DNA from: CAWCKS01 sp963796195
GTDB taxonomy: Bacteria > Pseudomonadota > Alphaproteobacteria > Rhizobiales > Xanthobacteraceae
Assembly (NCBI GenBank): GCA_963796195.1
Contig: CAWCKS010000003.1
Span: 737,788-801,787, forward strand
Direction: 5' to 3'
DNA: 64,000 nt
Position 1 is the stretch's first letter. Every line of letters starts with the position of its first letter. A program made the position numbers and the translations under genes. The notes under the pieces were generated by a model. It was not told the origin of the DNA and searched no databases. It was given only the letters and a program-made list of their open reading frames with translations. This document shows, one piece after another, positions 55,530 through 64,000 of this stretch.

Positions 55530-57023
55530 ATGTACGGTCCGATCGAAATGCTGACCCGGAGCGCGCGTCCGCTGGCGTTTGCCGCGGGCGTTCTGGCTTC
55601 AACGCTGCTGGCGGGACCGGCATCCGCCCGGGGGCCGGAAAACATCGCCGATGTTGCCGAGAAAGTGATCGACGCGGTCGTCAACATCTCGACCTCGCAG
55701 ACCGTGACGTCGCTGGGCGACAGTGGCGCCATGCCGAACCTGCCGCCGGGCTCGCCGTTCGAGGAGTTCTTCGAGGACTTCTTCAAGAACCGCCGCCAGG
55801 GTGGCGGCGGCGACCGCGGTGGCTTGCAGCCACGCAAGGTCAACTCGCTCGGCTCCGGCTTCATCATTGACCCGTCGGGACTTGTGGTGACCAACAATCA
55901 CGTCATCGCCGATGCCGACGAGATCAACATCATCCTCAACGACGGCAGCAAGTACAAGGCCGAGATCGTCGGTCGCGACAAGCGCTCCGACCTCGCGCTG
56001 CTGCGCTTCAAGTCGGACAAGCCGCTCATCGCTGTGAAATTCGGCGACTCCGATGCGCTGCGGCTCGGCGAGTGGGTGATCGCGATCGGCAACCCGTTCA
56101 GCCTCGGCGGCACGGTTACCGCCGGCATCGTCTCGGCGCGCAACCGCGACATCAATTCGGGGCCGTACGACAACTACATTCAAACCGACGCCGCGATCAA
56201 TCGCGGCAACTCCGGCGGCCCGCTGTTCAACCTCAACGGCGACGTGATTGGCGTCAACACCGCGATTATCTCGCCGTCGGGTGGCTCGATCGGCATCGGC
56301 TTTGCCGTGCCGTCGAAGACCGTGACCGCAGTGATCGATCAACTCCGCCAGTTCGGCGAAGCCCGGCGTGGCTGGCTCGGCGTCAAGATCCAGCAGGTCA
56401 CCGACGAGATCGGCGACAGCCTCAATATCAAGCCGCCGCACGGCGCGCTGATCGCCGGCGTCGACGACAAGGGCCCGGCCAAGCCGGCCGGGATTGAAGC
56501 CGGCGACGTCGTCGTCAAGTTCGACGGCAAGGACATCAAGGACATGAAGGACCTGCCGCGGATCGTCGCCGATACGCCGGTCGGTAAGGAGGTCGATGTC
56601 ATCGTGATCCGCAAGGGCGAGGAAGTGACCAAGAAGGTCACGCTCGGCCGTCTGCAGGACGACGACCAGGTCAAGGAAGCCTCGGCCAAGTCCTCGACGC
56701 CCGGTGATGTCGAAAAACCCGCCACGCAAAAGGCGCTTGGCCTCGATCTCGCCGCGCTGACCAAGGATTTGCGCACAAAATACAAGATCAAGGACAGCGT
56801 GAAGGGCGTGGTCGTCACCTCGGTCGACAGCAATTCGGACGCCGCCGACAAGCGGCTGTCTGCCGGCGATGTGATCGTCGAAGTCGCCCAGGAGGCGGTC
56901 ACCAACGCCGGCGACGTCAAGAAGCGCATCGATCAGCTGAAGAAGGACGGTAAGAAGTCCGTGCTGCTCTTGGTGTCGAACGGCGAGGGCGAGGTGCGTT
57001 TCGTCGCGCTGAACGTGCAGTAA
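55530..57023 (+). CDS. Periplasmic DegP/Do family serine endopeptidase
   Basis: 497 residues from ATG 55530 behind AAGGAG. A signal peptide (RPLAFAAGVLASTLLAGPAS) is followed by the trypsin-like domain: His in VVTNNHVIADADEINI, Asp in KRSDLALLRFK, Ser in AINRGNSGGPLFNLNGDVIG. Two PDZ domains follow (RGWLGVKIQQVTDEIGDSLN; GVVVTSVDSNSDAADKRLSA). A periplasmic chaperone-protease for misfolded envelope proteins. The placement after hflKC and DUF2065 is conserved in rhizobia. The frame is intact. Confidence 0.92.
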   Translation: MYGPIEMLTRSARPLAFAAGVLASTLLAGPASARGPENIADVAEKVIDAVVNISTSQTVTSLGDSGAMPNLPPGSPFEEFFEDFFKNRRQGGGGDRGGLQPRKVNSLGSGFIIDPSGLVVTNNHVIADADEINIILNDGSKYKAEIVGRDKRSDLALLRFKSDKPLIAVKFGDSDALRLGEWVIAIGNPFSLGGTVTAGIVSARNRDINSGPYDNYIQTDAAINRGNSGGPLFNLNGDVIGVNTAIISPSGGSIGIGFAVPSKTVTAVIDQLRQFGEARRGWLGVKIQQVTDEIGDSLNIKPPHGALIAGVDDKGPAKPAGIEAGDVVVKFDGKDIKDMKDLPRIVADTPVGKEVDVIVIRKGEEVTKKVTLGRLQDDDQVKEASAKSSTPGDVEKPATQKALGLDLAALTKDLRTKYKIKDSVKGVVVTSVDSNSDAADKRLSAGDVIVEVAQEAVTNAGDVKKRIDQLKKDGKKSVLLLVSNGEGEVRFVALNVQ

Positions 57024-57044
57024 TGCGGGCGAAGTAAGCTAAAA

Positions 57045-57938
<894 letters not shown>

Positions 57939-57952
57939 GACTTTGTTTCGAG

Positions 57953-58912
57953 ATGATGACTGAGCGAACTCGCGTCAGGGCGGTGCTTATCGCAGGGCCG
58001 ACGGCCAGCGGCAAGTCGGTGCTTGCTATCGAGCTTGCGCGCGCCACTGGCGGCTTGGTGATCAATGCAGATTCCATGCAGGTTTATCGCGACCTGCGCA
58101 TATTGACGGCACGGCCGACGCCCGATCAGGAGAGGCAGGCGCCGCACCGGCTCTACGGACACGTCGATGCCGCGGTCAATTGTTCCGTCGGTATCTGGCT
58201 CGACGACGCGCGGAACGCGCTTGACGACGCGGAGCGGGAGGGGCGGTTGCCGATCTTCGTGGGCGGCACAGGGCTCTATTTCAAGGCGCTGCTGCGCGGG
58301 CTCTCTGCCATTCCGCCGGTGCCGCAGGATATTCGCGATGCAATTCGGGCGCGCCTCGAACGCGGCGGCATCGAAGCGCTGCATCGCGAGCTCAGCGCGC
58401 GCGATCCGGTCGCCGGCGCGCGGCTTAAGCCGCGCGATCGCGCCCGCATTCCGCGGGCGCTTGAGGTCCTCGAAGCGACGGGAACGCCGATCGGCGAATG
58501 GCATGCGCACGGCCTGCCGCCGCTTCTGCAGTCCGAGGAAGTGCACGCGCTGTTTCTGGCACCGGATCGTGCTGAGCTCCATGCGCGGATCGACCAGCGC
58601 TTCGCGACCATGCTCACGAGTGGCGCGCTCGACGAAGTGGGATCTCTCGCGTCGCGAAGACTCGATCCGATGCTGCCGGCGATGAAGGCGCTCGGCGTGC
58701 CGCCGCTGCTAAAACATCTCCGTGGCGAGATCTCGCTCGACCAAGCGCGCACGCTCGGGAGCGCCGAGACCCGGCAATATGCCAAGCGGCAGTTCACCTG
58801 GTTCAGGCACCAGCTGCCCGAGTTTGAGTGGGTCGCGCCTTCCGACGCTCAAAATCTTATGAGCGTGGCAAAAACGTCATCGCATTCCGGCAAAGCGCAG
58901 GATAAGGTCTAA
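57953..58912 (+). CDS. miaA: tRNA dimethylallyltransferase MiaA
   Basis: 319 residues; ATG 57953 and 57956 are adjacent. The P-loop AVLIAGPTASGKSVLAIELA, the substrate motif VINADSMQVYRDLRILTARP, FVGGTGLYFKALLRGLS and ETRQYAKRQFTWFRHQL are typical. It adds dimethylallyl to A37 of tRNAs reading UNN codons. The ilv promoter begins 15 bp after its stop, so no terminator is apparent between them. MiaA and a leader-peptide attenuator next door are functionally compatible, since A37 modification affects leader translation. Confidence 0.94.
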   Translation: MMTERTRVRAVLIAGPTASGKSVLAIELARATGGLVINADSMQVYRDLRILTARPTPDQERQAPHRLYGHVDAAVNCSVGIWLDDARNALDDAEREGRLPIFVGGTGLYFKALLRGLSAIPPVPQDIRDAIRARLERGGIEALHRELSARDPVAGARLKPRDRARIPRALEVLEATGTPIGEWHAHGLPPLLQSEEVHALFLAPDRAELHARIDQRFATMLTSGALDEVGSLASRRLDPMLPAMKALGVPPLLKHLRGEISLDQARTLGSAETRQYAKRQFTWFRHQLPEFEWVAPSDAQNLMSVAKTSSHSGKAQDKV

Positions 58913-58926
58913 GCGAGTGTTGCGGC

Positions 58927-58954
58927 TTGACTTTCGGTTTAGGCTGGGTATAAG
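58927..58954 (+). promoter_or_regulatory. Sigma-70-like promoter of the ilv operon
   Basis: TTGACT (58927-58932), 16-bp spacer, TATAAG (58949-58954): close to consensus and 32 bp before the leader-peptide GTG. The predicted transcription start near 58961 gives a short 5' leader. Confidence 0.65.
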
Positions 58955-58985
58955 CCGCGCAACCTTCGTAAACCGACGGCGACCC

Positions 58986-59051
58986 GTGCGCAATAAAGTT
59001 ACCAAGCTCGTCCTTATCGTCGTACCCTGGTGCACCGCTGGGGACGGCTGA
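58986..59051 (+). CDS. ilv operon leader peptide (attenuator peptide)
   Basis: 21 codons from GTG 58986 to TGA 59049-59051. The run KLVLIVV (59004-59024) packs Leu, Val and Ile codons, exactly the end products of the ilv pathway, upstream of a terminator. The start is uncertain: no strong Shine-Dalgarno precedes GTG 58986, and the frame is open further upstream. Ribosome stalling here on low branched-chain aminoacyl-tRNA would allow read-through into ilvB. The peptide itself likely has no other role. Confidence 0.7.
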   Translation: MRNKVTKLVLIVVPWCTAGDG

Positions 59052-59100
59052 GGCCGTCATGAACTCAAGCGGTGCACAGGGCCTTCAGAGGCCCTTTTTT
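59030..59100 (+). terminator. ilv transcription attenuator
   Basis: GTGCACCGCT (59030-59039) pairs perfectly with AGCGGTGCAC (59068-59077), enclosing a smaller hairpin GACGGC/GCCGTC (59043-59058). Next comes the terminator GGGCCT-TCAG-AGGCCC (59079-59094) followed by six T. The 5' arm of the large hairpin overlaps the end of the leader frame, so a ribosome finishing the peptide would mask it. The segment AGGCC near 59051-59055 can also pair with GGCCT of the terminator, offering an antiterminator form. Confidence 0.75.
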
Positions 59101-59163
59101 ATTGCCTGAAACGTCCAAGAAAATGATCGAGACCGCGCTGCAAAAGCGCACCCGGAGCAAGCC

Positions 59164-60939
<1,776 letters not shown>

Positions 60940-60959
60940 GCGGGCAGGGGATAGACAAA

Positions 60960-61503
60960 ATGAACCAGCCCGCTTCCGCCTACTTCCTCGAGGATCGGCA
61001 CGATCCGAACGAGACCCACACGCTCTCGGTGCTCGTCGCCAATGAGCCCGGCGTGCTCGCGCGCGTGATCGGGTTGTTCTCGGGCCGCGGCTACAACATC
61101 GAAAGCCTTACGGTCTCGGAGACCGAGCACCAGAAACACCTCTCGCGCATCACCATCGTCACCACGGGCACGCCGATGGTGATCGAGCAGATCAAGCATC
61201 AGCTCGAGCGCATGATCCCGATCCACAGGGTCGTCGATATGACGGTGACCGGCCATTCGATCGAGCGCGAGCTCGCCATGGTCAAGGTGGCCGGCAAGGG
61301 CGAGCCGCGGGTCGAATCGTTGCGCCTCGCCGAAGCGTTTCGCGCTCGAGTTCATCGACGCGACCACGGAAAGTTTTGTGTTCGAGATCACAGGTAACAC
61401 CGCCAAAATCGATCAATTTGTCGAGCTGATGAAGCCGCTCGGCCTGGTCGAGGTGTCGCGTACCGGCGTCGCCGCCATCGTGCGAGGGGCCGAGGGAACG
61501 TGA
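60960..61503 (+). CDS. ilvN: Acetolactate synthase small (regulatory) subunit, one frameshift
   Basis: About 181 residues. The N-terminal ACT domain has HTLSVLVANEPGVLARVIGL FSGRGYNIESLTV, the valine-binding and feedback-inhibition site. After an indel near 61342 the C-terminal domain resumes FIDATTESFVFEITGNTAKI and LVEVSRTGVAAIVRGAEGT, ending at 61503. It activates the large subunit and confers feedback control. A real null would leave the cell dependent on an unregulated enzyme, so the indel is probably an error. Confidence 0.9.
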
Positions 61504-61505
61504 CG

Positions 61506-62216
61506 ATGCTTGCGCGCGACTGGTATTACAACGATCGCCGTCAGGTCGGGGTCGATTTTGCGACCGAAGACCAGGCGGCGGGCTACGACCAGAAGCAGCG
61601 CGATGCGACTGAACGCGCGCGGGCGACGCTCGTGCGCCTTGGCGTCAAGGCAGGCTGGCGGGTCGCCGATATCGGCTGCGGCGCCGGCATTCTGGCGTGT
61701 GAGGCGGCCGAGATGGGCGCCGAGGTCGAGGCGATCGACATTTCGCCGGCCATGCTGAAGCTCACCGAAGTCCATGCCGCGGACAAGGGTGTCGCGGTGA
61801 AGACGCAGGCGACCGGGTTTCTCAGCTTCACCTATACGCCAAGTACGTTTGACCTCATTGTCAGCGAATATGCCCTGCATCAGCTGCCGGATTTCTGGAA
61901 GGCGGTCGCGATGGCGCGCGTGTTCAATGCCTTGAAGCCGGGCGGCAAGTTTTTTCTCCGCGACGTCGTGTTCGGTTGTGCGCCCGATGGCGTCGAACGC
62001 TCGGTCGACGAGTGGACTGACTTCATTCTGAAGAACCGCGCCTTCTCGCGTGAAGAGGTCGCGACCCATATCCGCGACGAGCACTCAACGTTCGGCTGGG
62101 TGATCGAGGGCCTGTTGAAGGAGGCGCGGTTTCAGCTGATCTCGGCCGACTACTACGCGCCGGTCTACGGCACATTTCTCGCGCAGAAGCCGCTAGCCAA
62201 TGGCGGGTCGAAGTGA
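61506..62216 (+). CDS. Class I SAM-dependent methyltransferase in the ilv cluster
   Basis: 236 residues from ATG 61506 (GTG 61500 is also possible and overlaps the ilvN stop). SAM motif I is VADIGCGAGILACEAAEMGA with EVEAIDISPAMLKLTE; motif III FNALKPGGKFFLRDVVFGC. Substrate unknown. Its place between ilvN and ilvC, without a gap, implies co-transcription, though it has no known role in branched-chain amino acid synthesis. Confidence 0.8.
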   Translation: MLARDWYYNDRRQVGVDFATEDQAAGYDQKQRDATERARATLVRLGVKAGWRVADIGCGAGILACEAAEMGAEVEAIDISPAMLKLTEVHAADKGVAVKTQATGFLSFTYTPSTFDLIVSEYALHQLPDFWKAVAMARVFNALKPGGKFFLRDVVFGCAPDGVERSVDEWTDFILKNRAFSREEVATHIRDEHSTFGWVIEGLLKEARFQLISADYYAPVYGTFLAQKPLANGGSK

Positions 62217-62250
62217 AGATATCGCCCATAGCTGACGAGACCTTTTGAGC

Positions 62251-62852
62251 ATGTCGCGCGAGCTGACCATCGCCTTCATGGGCTTTGCCATCGCCTCGTT
62301 CTACACGCCGGGGCCGAACAACATCATGTTGCTGTCGTCGGGGCTCAACTACGGCTTCCGGCGCACTGTCCCGCATATCGCCGGCATCACGCTCGGTTTC
62401 GCCTTCCTGGTCCTGATCGTTGGCCTCGGCATGGGCGCGGTGTTTTCCAACTATCCGCTGCTGCAGACGGTGCTGAAATACGCCGGCGCTGCCTACCTTC
62501 TTTATCTTGCGATAGTGATCGCACTGGCGAAGCCCACCGGTCCCGAGAGGAGTTGTCGGGTCGGCCGATGACGTTCCTCGGCGCGGCCGCGTTCCAGTGG
62601 ATCAACGTCAAGGGCTGGGTGATCGTGGCCGGCACCATCACCGCCTATGCGGCGATCGCGCCGTATCCGCGGAACATGATCATCCTGGCGTCGCTGTCGC
62701 TCCTGGTCGGGCTGACCTCGTCGACCACGTGGGCGTTTTTCGGCACCGCCATGCAGCCGATCGTGTCGTCGCCGCGGGCCGTGCGCATCTTCAATGTCGC
62801 GATGGCGCTGTTGCTGCTTGCTTCGCTCTATCCGGTGCTGACCGAGAGCTGA
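62251..62852 (+). CDS. LysE family translocator, one frameshift
   Basis: About 200 residues from ATG 62251. The LysE opening is LTIAFMGFAIASFYTPGPNN IMLLSSGLNYGFRRTVPHI; LKYAGAAYLLYLAIVIALAK precedes an indel near 62553; then RPMTFLGAAAFQWINVKGWV continues to SPRAVRIFNVAMALLLLASL. Typical six-helix exporter. Located in the ilv cluster, so it may export an amino acid of that pathway; that is inference. Confidence 0.82.
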
Positions 62853-62948
62853 TGCATGATGAGGCCGAACAGCATCTTGACCGCGACGCGTTCTTTCGTC
62901 ACCAAGCCGTCCAAATTGAACCAATGACCATCCTCAAGGGGAAAAGCT

Positions 62949-63967
62949 ATGCGTGTATATTACGATCGTGACGCCGACCTGAACCTGATCAAGGGCAAGA
63001 AGGTCTGTGTTATCGGCTATGGCAGCCAGGGCCACGCCCACGCGCTGAACCTGCGCGATTCAGGCGTCAAGGAGGTCGCGATCGCGCTGCGCAAGGGCTC
63101 GGCCAGCGCCAAGAAGGCCGAAGGGGAGAAGTTCAAGGTGATGGAAGTCGCCGAGGCCGCCAAGTGGGCCGACGTCATGATGATGCTGACGCCCGACGAA
63201 TTGCAGGGCGACATCTATCGCGAGCAGCTGCATGCCAACATGAAGCAGGGTGCGGCGCTCTTGTTCGCTCACGGACTCAACGTCCACTTCAACCTGATCG
63301 ATCCGCGGCCCGACCTCGACGTGCTGATGGTGGCGCCCAAGGGCCCCGGCCACACCGTGCGTTCGGAATATCAGCGCGGCGGCGGCGTGCCGTGCCTGAT
63401 CGCGATCGCCAAGGACTCCTCGGGCAACGCCCATGACCTCGGGCTGTCTTATGCCTCGGCGATCGGCGGCGGCCGCGCCGGCGTGATCGAGACGACGTTC
63501 AAGGAAGAGTGCGAGACCGACCTGTTCGGCGAGCAGACCGTGCTGTGCGGCGGTCTCGTCGAACTGATCAAGGCCGGCTACGAGACGCTGGTCGACGCCG
63601 GCTACGCGCCGGAGATGGCCTACTTCGAGTGTCTGCACGAGGTGAAGCTGATCGTCGACCTGATCTATGAAGGCGGCATCGCCAACATGAATTACTCGAT
63701 CTCCAACACCGCCGAATACGGCGAGTACGTCACCGGACCGCGCATCATCACGCCGGAAACCCGCGCCGAGATGAAGCGTGTGCTCGCCGACATCCAGTCC
63801 GGCCGCTTCACCCGCGACTGGATGCTCGAGAACAAGGTCAATCAGACCTCGTTCAAGGCGACCCGCGCCAAGCTCGCGGAGCACCCGATCGAGCTCGTCG
63901 GTGCCAGCTGCGCGACATGATGCCGTGGATCAAGAAAGGCGCGCTGGTCGACAAGAGTAAGAACTGA
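62949..63967 (+). CDS. ilvC: Ketol-acid reductoisomerase, one frameshift near the C-terminus
   Basis: 339 residues in the restored frame, the class I length. The NADPH motif VCVIGYGSQGHAHALNLRDS, MLTPDELQGDIYREQL, VAPKGPGHTVRSEYQRGGGV, and metal-ligand region SDLFGEQ-like CETDLFGEQTVLCGGLVEL with AYFECLHEVKLIVDLIYEGG are intact. A missing base near 63905 turns KLRDMMPWIKKGALVDKSKN into a premature TGA after GASCAT. It converts acetolactate to dihydroxyisovalerate. 33 bases remain after the stop, with no further feature. Confidence 0.93.
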
Positions 63968-64000
63968 CCGGCGAAGCCGTTCGGGATCGGGGTTGGCGGA

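Overview
The window is GC-rich alphaproteobacterial chromosome, most likely from the Bradyrhizobium/Rhodopseudomonas group (Nitrobacteraceae). The evidence is a circularly permuted two-piece tmRNA with the tag ANDNYAPVALAA, many FixK-type operators, alphaproteobacterial SspB and DUF4169, and an ilvB-ilvN-ilvC layout behind an attenuator. No insertion sequence, CRISPR array, rRNA or tRNA gene was seen.

Layout. (1) 1-3.1 kb, minus strand: permuted ssrA, sspB, fumC, DUF4169 and an RHH protein; the tagging RNA lies next to the ClpXP adaptor gene. (2) 3.3-4.7 kb: an Nramp Mn transporter. (3) 4.75-9.5 kb, minus: a catabolic operon (CoA-transferase B, acyl-CoA dehydrogenase, CoA-transferase A, GntR regulator, CaiB/BaiF CoA-transferase), badly broken by indels in this copy. 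(4) 9.7-18.8 kb: alpha/beta hydrolase, an operon of two Tat-exported multicopper oxidases flanking a ChrA, cyanase, nucleoside phosphorylase, GFA protein, methyltransferase, sulfurtransferase, ChaB. (5) 18.8-36.6 kb: a microaerobic island with eight FixK-like boxes in divergent or upstream gaps. It carries universal stress protein, two eRF1-domain-like proteins, P1B-5 ATPase with hemerythrin tail, MgtA, FtsH, a Crp/Fnr (FixK-type) regulator, Hsp20, PEP synthase, an SbmA/BacA-like permease, GH1 glucosidase, short PhaC-like protein, CBS-BON protein and three small membrane proteins. (6) 36.8-47.3 kb: large GGDEF-EAL protein, LysE exporter, MalY/PatB aminotransferase, OYE-family oxidoreductase, TetR regulator with two palindromic operators, thioesterase, DsbA-like isomerase, split ChrA pair, DadA-like oxidase. 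(7) 47.4-49.2 kb: an AT-richer islet with a secreted beta-sandwich-like protein and a translationally coupled pair, one or both HEPN-like. (8) 49.3-51.3 kb: tctA/tctB. (9) 51.6-58.9 kb: thyA-folA-hflK-hflC-DUF2065-degP, serB, miaA. (10) 58.9-64 kb: ilv promoter, leader peptide, attenuator, then ilvB-ilvN-methyltransferase-LysE-ilvC.

How the genes connect. The FixK island reads as one low-oxygen survival regulon: protein quality control (Hsp20, FtsH), metal transport (P1B-5, MgtA), carbon rerouting (PEP synthase, PhaC-like) and stress sensing (USP, CBS-BON), with a FixK-type regulator gene inside it. The ilv operon is controlled by transcription attenuation through a leader peptide rich in Leu, Val and Ile codons.

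Quality warning: about twenty genes carry frameshifts or stops, including normally essential ones (ilvC, ilvN, hflK), mostly as single-base indels. Much of this is probably assembly or sequencing error. Genes with several disruptions are typed pseudogene and those with one are typed CDS, but neither label asserts that the organism lacks the function.
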